From: an uncultured Nostoc sp.
GTDB lineage: Bacteria > Cyanobacteriota > Cyanobacteriia > Cyanobacteriales > Nostocaceae
Direction: 5' to 3'
Assembly (NCBI RefSeq): GCF_937863485.1
Contig: NZ_CALMFY010000020.1
Location: 1-60,654, forward strand
Length of the DNA: 60,654 nucleotides
Under the pieces are notes generated by a model, which was not told the DNA's origin, searched no databases, and saw only the letters and a list, made by a program, of their open reading frames with translations. The position numbers and the translations under genes were made by a program. Position 1 is the first letter of the stretch. Each line of letters begins with the position of its first letter. This document shows positions 8,659 to 17,771 of the stretch, one piece after another.

Positions 8659-9339
8659 CTAAATTATATCTGGGTCGATATTTAACTCCCGCAGTTTTGC
8701 TGCCAAACGTTCTGCTTTTTGTTTTAATAGTTCTGCCGTTTCTTCAGGTGTTGGTACTAGTAGCCCATCTCGTGTAAAAAACCGCAATAGTCCCTGATAA
8801 ATTCCCAAATATAACCCTAACTGATGACTCCACAAATATCCTTGTTCACTTGCTTGTAGAGGTTGATATTCTCCATCTACTAAATGAAATCCTGCAAACT
8901 CTTGTGTGTAAGGGTCAAACCAAAAATAATCTGGTGTGCGGAAAGTCTCTTGATAAATTTTTTTCTTTAAATCTTTGTCAATATTTGCTGTTGATTCAGA
9001 AAGAATTTCTAGAATTAGATTTGGATATTTGCCATATTCTTCCCAAACTACCCAACTTTTACGGGTTTTACGTTCAGTTCCCAGCACTACAAAAAAGTCT
9101 GGTCCTCGGAAGTATTCCGATTTCAGTTGGCGCGGACTGTAGTAGATAGTCAGGTTTCCCGCCGCATAGAAATCATTTCTGTCTCGCCACAGCCATTCCA
9201 GACATTTTAAAAGTAGGATTATTTGCCGTAGATGCAGTTCGGTTTCCAAGGGAGGCTCATCACTATATAAATCACCAGGGGGAAATATAACATCTTGGCA
9301 GATGCCTTTTTTAGAATCTAATTCTTGAGCAATAGTCAT
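8659..9339 (-). CDS. Uma2 family (DUF820) putative PD-(D/E)XK endonuclease
   Basis: 226 residues. The fold signature of the family is visible: a leading acidic position (GPDFFVVLG, D81), then YPNLILEILSEST (E111) followed by a Lys-rich helix (DLKKKIYQ), and PDYFWFDPYT. The tail ends in a charged coiled segment (ETAELLKQKAERLAAKLREL), also typical. Uma2 genes are greatly expanded in cyanobacteria. A restriction-like nuclease fold is established for the family, but the biological role is not. Bases 8846-9096 recur as a decayed duplicate at 9385-9635. Confidence 0.85.
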   Translation of the reverse strand: MTIAQELDSKKGICQDVIFPPGDLYSDEPPLETELHLRQIILLLKCLEWLWRDRNDFYAAGNLTIYYSPRQLKSEYFRGPDFFVVLGTERKTRKSWVVWEEYGKYPNLILEILSESTANIDKDLKKKIYQETFRTPDYFWFDPYTQEFAGFHLVDGEYQPLQASEQGYLWSHQLGLYLGIYQGLLRFFTRDGLLVPTPEETAELLKQKAERLAAKLRELNIDPDII

Positions 9340-9384
9340 AGAATGGATATGGCATCAAGTAGTTATAAATTTATTTTAGCAGGC

Positions 9385-9635
9385 TCACTTGCTTGTAGAG
9401 GTTGATACTCTCCATCTACTAAATGAAATCCCGCAAATTCTAGTGTGTAAGGGTCGAACCAAAAATAATCAGGTGTGCAGAAAGTATCTTGATAAATTTT
9501 TTACTTTAAATCCTTGTCAGTATTTGCTGTTGATTCAGAAAGAAATTCTAGAATTACATTTGGATTTTTGCCATATTCTTCCCAAACGACCCAACTTTTA
9601 CAGGTTTTACGTTCAGTTACCAGCACTACAAAAAA
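9385..9635 (-). pseudogene. Decayed duplicate of the neighbouring Uma2 gene
   Basis: This block aligns without gaps to 8846-9096 (251 bases each, 17 mismatches by my count), so it is a recent local duplicate of the central part of the intact gene. The codon equivalent to Lys126 (AAA) has become TAA (9501-9503 on the plus strand), and both gene ends are missing. The plus-strand sequence joined to it (9636-9736) has a short open frame I cannot identify. Confidence 0.88.
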
Positions 9636-9763
9636 TGGATATTGAAACTGTCGAACAAATAATAGTAGGTATCAATGATTATCAAGTAGCACTTTGGGTA
9701 ATTTCCCCTGATCTAAACCGAATTAATATTACTTAAAGTTTCAAGTTGAGAGAGCAAGCCTTA

Positions 9764-10145
9764 GAGGATGTTTGGAAAGTCTAATTTATTACTTGCCTTG
9801 GCGACTGGAAGTTGCACGCCAGGTGCTCATAGAGGAAACCCCCTACAGCCCTTCTCCTAAAGGAGACACTACGTGAACGGGCATTCTACGGCAGGCGCTA
9901 GCCTCTCCCTTTGGGAGAAGACGGCACTGGCTTGGCTACACAAGACTTTACCCACGTACCCTGCGGGTTCCCCAACGGGGTACGTGGGTTAAAAACCCTT
10001 GATTTTATCATGCTTTCCACGGAGGTGGACTTCTCTGCGAGACGCTACGCCAAGCTTGCTTCTCCGTTCGCGGAGCGTCTCGTAGAGAAGGAGTACGTTT
10101 GTGTAGTAGCGAATTATATTCGCCTAATACTTTTCAAACATCCTC
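9764..10145. mobile_element. Transposase-less insertion element with TTA target duplication (IS5/IS1031-like ends)
   Basis: The left end GAGGATGTTTGGAAAGTCT and the right end, read inward as GAGGATGTTTGAAAAGTAT, match at 17 of 19 positions. TTA occurs directly outside both ends (9761-9763 and 10146-10148), which fits the 3-bp TNA duplication of IS1031-group IS5 elements. The 382-bp interior has no transposase frame and is filled with Nostoc-type palindromic modules (for example GTACCCTGCGGG/ACGGGGTACG near 9956-9987 and a GAGACGC module at 10036-10088). I infer a non-autonomous derivative mobilised in trans. Confidence 0.65.
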
Positions 10146-10391
10146 TTACAAATGACAACCTATTCACCCAGTACACCAGAGTAATATTATCGAGAGTTAC
10201 TGGAATGTAACGATATAATATGTGATCCCAGGTCGGTGTAGCTCTCGTTTGTGTGCCCGTAAACTTTGCGAATTCTATTCGCCAAGGCTGAAGTCGCATA
10301 TCGCCTCACGTAAATCTCTAACTCCCCAGCAGAAGCCGTAAAGCATACAGGCAAGTTATAATTCTCTTGCGGATCAACGTAACAAAAATTT

Positions 10392-10718
10392 ATGAGTAAC
10401 CCCCTTGTACAAGCCTTTTTCGTAGGCAGAGCGGTAGCTGAAGTAGTTAATGAGCGTTTAGAGGTCGTCTTGACCGATGCTTTGAGTGATCTGGGCAAAT
10501 TTGATGCCGAAGCTAGAGAGCAGTTGCGCCAGTTTACAGAAGAAGTCCTAGAGCGGGCAAATCGGTCAGCAGAAGTTGCTAATGCTGGTCAACCTACCAC
10601 AGGTAGTGGGCAACCCAGTTCTGATTCAGGTGACTTGCAAGCAGATATTGATGAATTACGAGCAGAAATTGCCCTGCTACGAACAGAATTGCAACATTAT
10701 CGCCGAACTTCTGCATAA
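10392..10718 (+). CDS. Small conserved cyanobacterial protein with helical N-terminus and coiled coil
   Basis: 108 residues. The N-terminal half ([17 protein letters not shown], then [17 protein letters not shown]) is predicted helical. A Gly/Ser-rich linker (about 66-78) leads to a short coiled coil ([18 protein letters not shown]). I associate this layout with a conserved cyanobacterial/plastid hypothetical family (possibly DUF6825), but no function is known to me. It stands alone, 158 bases upstream of the kinase-like gene on the same strand. Its own start follows an AACAAAAATTT leader without a good ribosome binding site. Confidence 0.7.
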   Translation: MSNPLVQAFFVGRAVAEVVNERLEVVLTDALSDLGKFDAEAREQLRQFTEEVLERANRSAEVANAGQPTTGSGQPSSDSGDLQADIDELRAEIALLRTELQHYRRTSA

Positions 10719-10876
10719 ATTTAGTCGTTGGTCATTGGTCATTAGTGATTAAGCCAAAAATTATGCACAAATGACAAAGGACAAAACACAAATGGCACTT
10801 GATCAAAAACAGTTTAGGAATCAGAGTGTCTTTTCTTCCAAGTGATTCGGTTGCAAACCAACGGTACACACAGCAT

Positions 10877-12562
10877 ATGGAACAAGGTTATTCAGATAAG
10901 GCATACCGTTGGAATCGGGAAAAATACTCTAGCAGACGGCGTTTTGTGGACATTTGGTCTTTTGTCTTGACCTTAATGTTCAAGCTTTGGCTATATAACA
11001 AATCTTGGAGTTATTCAGGTGGTGTGACTGAGGCAAAGCAAGCTGCAAGACGCAAAACTCAAGCAGTCTGGATTCGCACTACCCTGCTGGATTTAGGGCC
11101 AACCTTCATCAAAGTTGGGCAACTGTTTTCTACCCGTGCTGATATATTCCCTGGTGAATATGTAGAAGAACTAGCCAAGTTACAAGACAAAGTACCGGCA
11201 TTTAGCTATGAACAAGTAGAAGCGACGATTGAGAAAGAACTAGGCAAGAAAATTCCTGAACTATTCCATAATTTTGAACCTATTCCCTTAGCTGCTGCTA
11301 GCTTGGGGCAAGTACACAAAGCTGTGCTGCATACTGGGGAATCGGTTGTTGTCAAGGTGCAACGTCCTGGACTAAAGAAGTTATTTGAAATAGATTTACA
11401 AATTCTCAAGGGAATTACCCGCTACTTTCAAAACCATCCCAAATGGGGACGGGGGCGAGATTGGTTGGGTATTTACGAAGAGTGTTGCCGCATTCTTTGG
11501 GAAGAAATTGATTATCTCAACGAAGGTCGTAATGCCGATACTTTTCGCCGGAACTTTCGCGGCTACGATTGGGTGAATGTCCCAAGAATATACTGGCGTT
11601 ACGCCACTTCTAGAGTACTGACCTTGGAATATCTCCCTGGAATTAAAATTAGCCAATACGAAGCTTTAGAAGCAGCGGGTTTGGATCGAAAGGCGATCGC
11701 TCGTCAAGGTGCTCAAGCCTACTTACTACAGTTACTCAATAGTGGCTTTTTCCACGCTGACCCCCACCCAGGCAATATTGCCATTAGTGCAAGTGGTGCT
11801 TTGATATTCTACGATTTCGGCATGATGGGGCGGATTAAATCCAACGTCCGCGAAGGACTGATGCAAACACTTTTTGGTATTGCCCAAAAAGACGGGGAGC
11901 GCGTTGTTCAGTCTCTAATCGATTTAGGCGCGATCGCCCCAACGGATGACATGGGGCCAGTGCGGCGTTCCATCCAGTATATGCTGGACCATTTCATGGA
12001 TAAGCCCTTTGAAAATCAATCGGTCGCGGCAATTAGTGACGACCTTTACGAAATAGCTTATAATCAGCCATTTAGATTTCCAGCAACCTTCACTTTTGTG
12101 ATGCGAGCCTTTTCTACCCTAGAAGGGGTAGGCAAAGGTTTAGATCCAGAGTTTAACTTTATGGAAGTTGCCCAACCATATGCAATGCAGCTTATAACCG
12201 ATATGAATGGTTCTGAGGGGAATAGCTTTCTTAACGAATTAAGTCGCCAAGCAGCTCAGGTAAGTAGTACTGCGTTAGGTTTACCACGTAGGTTAGAGGA
12301 TACGCTAGAAAAGCTAGAACGGGGAGACATGCGCTTGCGCGTTCGGTCTATAGAAACTGAACGGCTGTTGCGGCGGCAGAGCAGTATTCAGCTTTCAATA
12401 AGCTATGCTCTGTTAATCAGTGGTTTCACACTTTCAGCTACGATTTTAGTGGTTACCAATTATGTATGGTGGGCACTAGTGCCTGGTTTAATTGCAGCAG
12501 GGCTTTCAGTGATCCTGATCCGACTACTTTTACGCCTAGACCGTTACGATCGGATGTATTAA
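10877..12562 (+). CDS. ABC1/UbiB (AarF) family atypical kinase
   Basis: From the ATG at 10877 the protein has 561 residues. An upstream TTG at 10799 would add 26 residues lacking family character. ABC1/UbiB motifs are clear: LGPTFIKVGQLFSTR (the KxGQ motif), AAASLGQVHKA (Ala-rich nucleotide loop), VVVKVQRPG, the catalytic HADPHPGN and YDFGMMG. The C terminus carries two hydrophobic segments, placing it at a membrane. In bacteria the family supports quinone biosynthesis, and cyanobacterial and plastid members are linked to plastoquinone/tocopherol metabolism. The substrate here is unknown. The PP2C gene starts 15 bases after its stop, so the two are likely an operon. Confidence 0.88.
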   Translation: MEQGYSDKAYRWNREKYSSRRRFVDIWSFVLTLMFKLWLYNKSWSYSGGVTEAKQAARRKTQAVWIRTTLLDLGPTFIKVGQLFSTRADIFPGEYVEELAKLQDKVPAFSYEQVEATIEKELGKKIPELFHNFEPIPLAAASLGQVHKAVLHTGESVVVKVQRPGLKKLFEIDLQILKGITRYFQNHPKWGRGRDWLGIYEECCRILWEEIDYLNEGRNADTFRRNFRGYDWVNVPRIYWRYATSRVLTLEYLPGIKISQYEALEAAGLDRKAIARQGAQAYLLQLLNSGFFHADPHPGNIAISASGALIFYDFGMMGRIKSNVREGLMQTLFGIAQKDGERVVQSLIDLGAIAPTDDMGPVRRSIQYMLDHFMDKPFENQSVAAISDDLYEIAYNQPFRFPATFTFVMRAFSTLEGVGKGLDPEFNFMEVAQPYAMQLITDMNGSEGNSFLNELSRQAAQVSSTALGLPRRLEDTLEKLERGDMRLRVRSIETERLLRRQSSIQLSISYALLISGFTLSATILVVTNYVWWALVPGLIAAGLSVILIRLLLRLDRYDRMY

Positions 12563-12577
12563 TTGTTGCAAAAATTT

Positions 12578-13303
12578 ATGAAACTTAATTTCACGGGTTT
12601 TACCGATCCGGGACTTATTCGTTCTAATAATCAGGATAATTACCATATCGACCCAGAGGGACGGTTTTTCGTTGTTGCCGATGGTATGGGTGGTCATGCC
12701 GGAGGTGAGGAAGCAAGTCGGATTGCCACTGGAGAAATTCAGGCGTATTTGCTGGCAAATTGGCAATCTTCTAAATCTTCTCAAGAATTGCTAGAGCAAG
12801 CTTTGTGGGGTGCCAATGAAGCGATTTTGCAGGATCAGCAAAATCATCCCGAACGCGGCGACATGGGTACAACGGTTGTAGCGGTAATTTTTCGCTCCCC
12901 AGAGTCGCCTTGGTGCGCTCATGTTGGCGATTCGCGGCTGTATCGCTTCCGAGAGTCGCAATTAGAACAGATAACAGAAGACCACACTTGGGTAGCACGG
13001 GCAATCAAAATAGGTGACATCACCTTAGATGAAGCACGATTACATCCTTTTCGTCATGTATTATCGCGCTGTTTGGGGCGTGAAGACTTGCATCAGATTG
13101 ATGTGCAACCACTGGATGTAAAAGTTGGCGATCGCTTGCTGTTATGCAGTGATGGTCTCACCGAAGAACTTGTCGAACAGAAGATTGCTAGCTGCCTCCA
13201 AGACAGTCCTTGGCTTGATAAGGTCGCCATTTCTCTAGTTGAGGCTGCTAAGGAGCATGGAGGGCACGATAACATCACAGTTGTCATCGTCTCACTTGAC
13301 TAA
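12578..13303 (+). CDS. PP2C-type protein Ser/Thr phosphatase
   Basis: From the ATG at 12578 the protein has 241 residues, a minimal bacterial PPM/PP2C domain. An in-frame TTG at 12563 would add five residues. Metal-binding and catalytic motifs are visible in order: GLIRSNNQDN, VVADGMGGHAGGEEAS, GDMGTTVV, AHVGDSRLYR, CSDGLTEEL and GGHDNITVVIV. Such enzymes remove phosphate from Ser/Thr of proteins, opposing Hanks-type kinases such as the one encoded at 15122-16672. It directly follows the ABC1/UbiB gene and is probably co-transcribed with it. Confidence 0.93.
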   Translation: MKLNFTGFTDPGLIRSNNQDNYHIDPEGRFFVVADGMGGHAGGEEASRIATGEIQAYLLANWQSSKSSQELLEQALWGANEAILQDQQNHPERGDMGTTVVAVIFRSPESPWCAHVGDSRLYRFRESQLEQITEDHTWVARAIKIGDITLDEARLHPFRHVLSRCLGREDLHQIDVQPLDVKVGDRLLLCSDGLTEELVEQKIASCLQDSPWLDKVAISLVEAAKEHGGHDNITVVIVSLD

Positions 13304-13379
13304 AAAGTTATCAGTCATTCAATTTTAGATTTTGAATTTTGGTGAAGCAGGGTAATGAGTCATTTGCTAACAGCGGGTT

Positions 13380-13790
13380 TCCCGACTTGTACCCCTACGG
13401 GGAAGCAAGCTACGCGCAGCGTAAGATGCCCAAAGGGCTGTAGGGAGAAGCGACTGCCGTTAGCGAGTCTTCTACTTTGGCGTTAGCCTCTCACGAATGG
13501 GATAACTACGGTGTACACACATCTCTACATAGGATGAAAAACATCGTCTGATCCTCCTAAATCCCCTAATTTATTGGGGGACTTTGAGATTTTTGGTTCC
13601 CCAATTTATCGGGAGGTTGGGGGGGATCTTCTCTACGAGAGGCTGCGCCAACAGCATGGCAACTCTTAAAGACGCTGTTCGCGTTCGCTCGTTAGCGAGT
13701 CAGATGCTCGCGGACTCGCTAACGAGCGAAGCCATGCCGCAGGCTTTACGCTGCGCTACACTTGCGTCAGGGATTCAAGGAAAAATCTAA
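13380..13790. repeat. Cluster of interspersed palindromic repeats
   Basis: The block contains several modules: CTACGGGGAAGCAAGCTACG, AAGATGCCCAAAGGGCTGTA, paired CCCCTAATTTATTGGGG-like arms (13563-13613), and a long stem around 13680-13735 built on TCGCTCGTTAGCGAGTC. The module with TGCCCAAAGGGCTGTAGGG recurs at 32996-33016. The open frame crossing the block follows the repeats and is not a gene. Confidence 0.7.
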
Positions 13791-14365
13791 AATCTAAAAT
13801 CCCGAATTAGTAAAGTTATGAGTTTTTACTCCTAACTCCTGACTCCTGACTCCTATTTGGTAGATATACTCAGAAATTTGTTCAGCGTGAGCATTTTTCC
13901 TTTTTACAATTTGATACAAATATTTTTAGCCTCCAAAGTGATTTAAAGAGGCTGAATTTGCATAAATTGGTAAATTGACAACTTGCACGTAATAAGGTAA
14001 AGCGACTATAATTCACGCTTATTACCATTCATTCCCCAATCTCCTTAAAATCCCTACCCTTCAAAGCTTCCTCCATAGTGGGAGAGACAGCATCTTAGTT
14101 TTTACTGTTTAAGAAGAACTATCGAGGGTTAAGGATAACATCTGAGCTTCTTTACAAACGAGAGTTATGTAAAGCAGTCAGGAGTCAGGGAGGTAGTTGT
14201 AACTTGTCTGAGTTCAAACGCAGCCTATTTTCCGAAATATGGCTCGGCTGACTTGGGTGGTATATCAGTAGGATTAGGTGCAAGATATCAGACCAGAAAA
14301 AGTCCACATTTAGGATGTGGGCAATGTGTCAAACAATTGTTATCTTTCTTAATACGGAGGAACAA
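13791..14365. promoter_or_regulatory. Long leader/promoter region of nblA
   Basis: No gene is visible here. The region should hold the nblA promoters. I looked for the NtcA consensus GTA-N8-TAC and found no exact match. A CCACAT/ATGTGG hairpin (14307-14323) lies shortly before the ribosome binding site of the leader frame. Confidence 0.4.
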
Positions 14366-14455
14366 ATGTTGGACAGTTATAAGTCCAAATATTATCCAAT
14401 TTGGACTTCTGTGAGCGATATCATCTTTACGCGTTGTTTTTTCGGAGTTAACTAA
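14366..14455 (+). CDS. Candidate 29-residue leader peptide of nblA
   Basis: The ATG at 14366 follows CGGAGG by five bases, the best ribosome binding site in this neighbourhood. The frame runs MLDSYKSKYYPIW... to a TAA at 14453-14455, leaving two bases before the nblA ATG. nblA itself has only GGAG at 14444-14447, inside this frame. The spacing suggests translational coupling or attenuation. The peptide has no recognisable domain. It contains a perfect hairpin (14381-14408). It could be a chance frame, but the ribosome site and spacing argue otherwise. Confidence 0.5.
   Translation: MLDSYKSKYYPIWTSVSDIIFTRCFFGVN
14381..14408 (+). promoter_or_regulatory. Perfect 10-bp hairpin inside the nblA leader
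   Basis: AAGTCCAAAT (14381-14390) and ATTTGGACTT (14399-14408) are exact complements around the 8-base spacer ATTATCCA. It sits 50 bases before the nblA start and within the leader frame, so it could affect ribosome transit, RNA stability or protein binding. As DNA it could also be an operator. Confidence 0.6.
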
Positions 14456-14457
14456 CT

Positions 14458-14655
14458 ATGAACCAACCAATGAAACTATCCTTAGAACAGCAATTCAGCA
14501 TCTGCTCATTTTCTACTCAGGTGCAAAATATGAGCCACGATCAAGCTAAAGATTTTTTAGTTAAGCTATACGAGCAAATGGTCGTGCGCGAGGCAACTTA
14601 TCAAGAACTTCTTAAGCACCAGTGGGGCTTAGATTCCGGTTCCACTATGGCATAG
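14458..14655 (+). CDS. nblA: Phycobilisome degradation protein NblA
   Basis: 65 residues that I recognise closely as the Nostocales NblA: LSLEQQFSI near the N terminus, then QVQNMSHDQAKDFLVKLYEQ, MVVREATYQELLKHQWG and a short tail. NblA is a small helical dimer that binds phycobiliproteins and links them to Clp protease, so antennae are dismantled under nitrogen starvation and during heterocyst formation. It is monocistronic except for the possible leader frame that ends two bases upstream. Regulation in the family is nitrogen-responsive, but I could not point to an NtcA site here. Confidence 0.97.
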   Translation: MNQPMKLSLEQQFSICSFSTQVQNMSHDQAKDFLVKLYEQMVVREATYQELLKHQWGLDSGSTMA

Positions 14656-14681
14656 AGTCGTTCTACTGTCGCAGTGGGCGA

Positions 14682-14710
14682 CCTCCTTCTCTTGCTTGGT
14701 TCCAAGGAGG
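14682..14710 (+). terminator. Hairpin downstream of nblA
   Basis: CCTCCTT (14682-14688) pairs with AAGGAGG (14704-14710), 26 bases past the nblA stop. There is no clear T tract, so termination or mRNA stabilisation is only a suggestion. Confidence 0.35.
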
Positions 14711-15121
14711 AAAAGAGCTGGGGATGTCGGGGCGTCAACTTCGATAACTAATTTCCGCAAAAGTTGGACAAAAATTCAATTCAAAAAATTAACAATAAGT
14801 AAACTTTTCGACGACATATTTGCTAAAGTCTAGACTTACTTTAATTTTGTAGGACAAATCTACTGTTTGCTTGATCCAGACTTCCTTTTGGTTCGTCTAG
14901 TGTGCTGACTAACCTGCGTAAATTTACAATCCCCCGGAATGACGTATACAGGAAGATTTACAAAGAATTTAGATAGCAGTGATTTGGCGGCTAGTGTTTT
15001 CACTCTTTATACATATAACTAGAACTTACATCTTTATATATATTTTGTTTATAAAAGTTTACATTTGCTGAGTGAGCACCTCTTAGTTCCATCTTTTAGA
15101 TGTAACATTAAGAAATTATTC
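14711..15121. other. Gene-free region between nblA and the kinase
   Basis: This AT-rich stretch lies between convergent genes. I see no coding frame, RNA gene or repeat module in it. Confidence 0.5.
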
Positions 15122-16672
15122 CTAGCTGGAAAACTCGTATGCAGAATCTGTATCAATACTTTCCAGTTTTGCCAGAATTTGAGGCTTAATCTTTTCGTAC
15201 TCGCTTTTGAGTAAGCTTTTACTAATTTGCGGGTCGGCAGAGGACATCATTGTATTGCTCATTGCGACCCACTCTTGTAGTCGTTGGCGCTGGGCGGAAG
15301 CGATGCTAGAAAGTAAGATATGGGTACAGCTATTTGGTGTTTCTCGTGCAAAGAATAATAGGCGGTAATAACCTGTGTGCTGTAGTAATCGAGCAATTTG
15401 TTGACCAAGGCTGGTTTTGAGATCAAGGTAATAAGGGAACCATTTCGCACTATGTTTGTGGTTGTAAATGACAGTAATCCATAGCAGCATCGGATGAGGA
15501 ATAGAGATGAATAGAAATTGGTTATAGCGGGTACACACTAAGCGCTTTTGAATTTCTTCTTGCGGTAGCATCACCCACAGGGCTGGTAAAATCTCTCCAT
15601 TGGTATGAATGGGCTGGGGAAAGACAATATCGGCAATTGGTTTATTTTGAGGCCAGGAAATGGCACGAGCGATTTCATCGTTTGACCAGGATACCTGCAA
15701 ATCGGCTTTTGTCTTTTGTTCAAGCTCAGTGCTGACTGTAGTAGCAGGAACTAGCGGATGATCTTGCTTAATTTCGCGTGTATGCTCAGACTTTTCTAGA
15801 GACGCTAAAACTTTTAGGATTTCAGTAATACTTTGGGGGCGATCGCGTGCTACTTTAGCTAGACAGCTGATCACCAAATTTTCGATTTCTTTTGGTAATT
15901 CTAATCCAGGCGCAACCTCAGCAAAAGAACGTGGTTTTTGATAGTGATGTGTTTTATACCATGCTCCAAAAGAATGAGATGGAACCACCAGTGGCATTTT
16001 GCCTGTGAGCATCTCAAACATCATAATTCCCAAACTATAAATATCAGCACGGTTGTCTAATTCTTTACCCTCCATTTGTTCGGGAGAAGAATAAGCCAAT
16101 GTCCCCAAATAGAATTTTGTATGGTCGCCATCTGACTGTAATAACTTTGCAATCCCAAAATCTAGAACTTTGACCAATTCTCCGAAACTGGCATCTTGAA
16201 TCACCAATATATTGCTTGGCTTGACATCCCGATGGATAATTGGGCAAATAGTACCCTCAACTGGGATGCCATCATGAGCGCACTGCAACCCCAGGCTGAG
16301 TTGACGCGCCATACTCAGGAATCTTGGTAAAGGCAGTCGTTGCTTGCGAATAATATTGTTCAGGCTTTGTCCTTGTAGGTATTCCATGACGTAGAACGGG
16401 GTGTTATTGTCGTCTACGCCATAGTCCATGACTCGGACAATGTGGATACTTTTTTGCCCTAGTAAAGCACAGGTTTTTGCTTCTCGCTCAAAGCGGTCTT
16501 GCAATCGCATCTTTTCATTTTGGATTGATAGCGCCAGAAACTTAACTGCAACAGGTACACCTCCCAACAAAGTATCTTTAGCACGATAAACCCGACCCAT
16601 TGCTCCAGTGCCGATTAACTCCTGGAGTTGGTAGCGTTTGCTGAGTAAGTGACCAATGTTGGGGTCTGACAT
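15122..16672 (-). CDS. Hanks-type Ser/Thr protein kinase with a C-terminal extension
   Basis: 516 residues. The kinase domain fills about 13-290, with the glycine loop GTGAMGRVYRA (21-31), VAVKF Lys44, HRDVKPSN (147-154), DFG (171-173), SPEQMEGKELDNRADIYSLG and the closing RPQSITEIL. All catalytic residues are present. After a linker comes about 180 residues with no transmembrane segment that I cannot assign (motifs LPALWVMLPQEE, YLDLKTSLGQQIARLL). It may be a cyanobacteria-specific sensory or substrate-binding part. The enzyme is predicted cytosolic. It is transcribed alone. Confidence 0.92.
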   Translation of the reverse strand: MSDPNIGHLLSKRYQLQELIGTGAMGRVYRAKDTLLGGVPVAVKFLALSIQNEKMRLQDRFEREAKTCALLGQKSIHIVRVMDYGVDDNNTPFYVMEYLQGQSLNNIIRKQRLPLPRFLSMARQLSLGLQCAHDGIPVEGTICPIIHRDVKPSNILVIQDASFGELVKVLDFGIAKLLQSDGDHTKFYLGTLAYSSPEQMEGKELDNRADIYSLGIMMFEMLTGKMPLVVPSHSFGAWYKTHHYQKPRSFAEVAPGLELPKEIENLVISCLAKVARDRPQSITEILKVLASLEKSEHTREIKQDHPLVPATTVSTELEQKTKADLQVSWSNDEIARAISWPQNKPIADIVFPQPIHTNGEILPALWVMLPQEEIQKRLVCTRYNQFLFISIPHPMLLWITVIYNHKHSAKWFPYYLDLKTSLGQQIARLLQHTGYYRLLFFARETPNSCTHILLSSIASAQRQRLQEWVAMSNTMMSSADPQISKSLLKSEYEKIKPQILAKLESIDTDSAYEFSS

Positions 16673-16773
16673 AGAGAATTTGAATCCAAAAGCAGGTTGT
16701 AAGTATTTGGGAGGAAAAGTGCATTCAAACTGAGATTTGAATTATTGCGCCCAGAAATGACTTTCTAGGCTCG

Positions 16774-16868
16774 TACTGCAAAGCAGAAATGGAAGTCAAA
16801 AGTCAAAAAGCTTATAGGCTAGACTTTTGGGCTATTTCTAATCGTTAGTCTATTTACGCGGTGCTGTA
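16774..16868 (+). mobile_element. MITE-like element, family A, copy 2 (diverged)
   Basis: It begins TACTGCAAAGCAGAAATGGAAG, with only two GTCAAAA units, and ends TTTACGCGGTGCTGTA. CTAG follows at 16869-16872, and CTCG (one base different) precedes at 16770-16773. It is shorter (95 bp) and more diverged than the other two copies, which suggests an older insertion. Confidence 0.6.
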
Positions 16869-16872
16869 CTAG

Positions 16873-17771
16873 CTTTTTTCAGTTATTTTTTAGAGCATTG
16901 AAACCATCAACTGGCAGTTTGCAACCGAGACGGTTATTACAACTAGTGCAACATGCCAAATCAAACAAGCAGAAAGAGTAGATTTAAGTAGGTGGGGGAA
17001 AAAATTTATAAGTATGTCATTGCTTACTGAAACGGAGTGCACCGTACTCCTACGGAGAAGCAAGCTACGCGTAGCGTCTCCAAGAGTTGCAATCACAAGG
17101 ACTTTGACGGTTTTACATTTTGTTACATAGTTAGGTTGATTCGTGCCTACCTACTTATGATGACGCTTTGTACCATTTTGCACTTTCATTGTGGTGTAAT
17201 TTTAGTTTGCCCAATTTTGACTCAATAGATAACTATAGTATCTGCCAAAAAGCTTAATTAGGTAGCACCACACTCACCACAGAGTTCTGATAACTGAGTA
17301 ATGAGTGTGGAGTTTTGAATATAAATAAAGCCTGAGGGGATGACATGAAGCCCTGCTAGGCAGATTTTATCAGATCCAAGCCCTGATGTCTTGTAAACAA
17401 TGCTCTAGTCTATTAGGATTTATAACTGTTATTTTAGTGAGCAATGATCCACAATTAAAGTTTTGCTTGATTAGTATTTTCCTCCTACCTTCAGCAAGAC
17501 GTCATCTGCCTTTATTTTGTAAGTAGGGATAATCACAAATACTTATTGCCTGACCAGGTTTTTAACCTTAAGGCTGATTCTGACTATGTAAGAGAATGTT
17601 TTAAAAGTCCCAATAGGTATAATTTTGCTGTTCTCACTTGGGTTAACTTTGACGATAAATCAAGGTTTTAGCCATATAATGAGATACTTTGCTCTCCTAG
17701 TTAGGACAGCAAAAGACCCTTTTAAACCATCCTCTAAGGATGTATTATTTCTTGATCAAACTGTAATAATA
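16873..17771. other. Gene-free region with one repeat copy
   Basis: Nearly 0.9 kb without a supported gene. The 45-bp palindromic repeat lies at 17045-17089. The short frames at 16890-17230 and 17625-17825 show no family features and overlap the repeat or the neighbouring gene end. I found no transposase relic. Confidence 0.5.
17045..17089. repeat. 45-bp interspersed palindromic repeat, copy 2
   Basis: Identical over 45 bases to 739-783, including CTCCTACGGAG and CTACGCGTAG palindromes. The identity over 16 kb points to recent spread or gene conversion. Confidence 0.75.

Noticed and set aside
9911..10210. 99-codon frame near 10 kb
   Set aside because: It crosses the insertion element end and its palindromes and has no protein-like features.
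13584..13790. 68-codon frame in the 13.5 kb repeat block
   Set aside because: Its whole translation comes from palindromic repeat modules.
13791..14457. NtcA operator for nblA
   Set aside because: I searched for GTA-N8-TAC and found only partial matches, so I do not claim a site.
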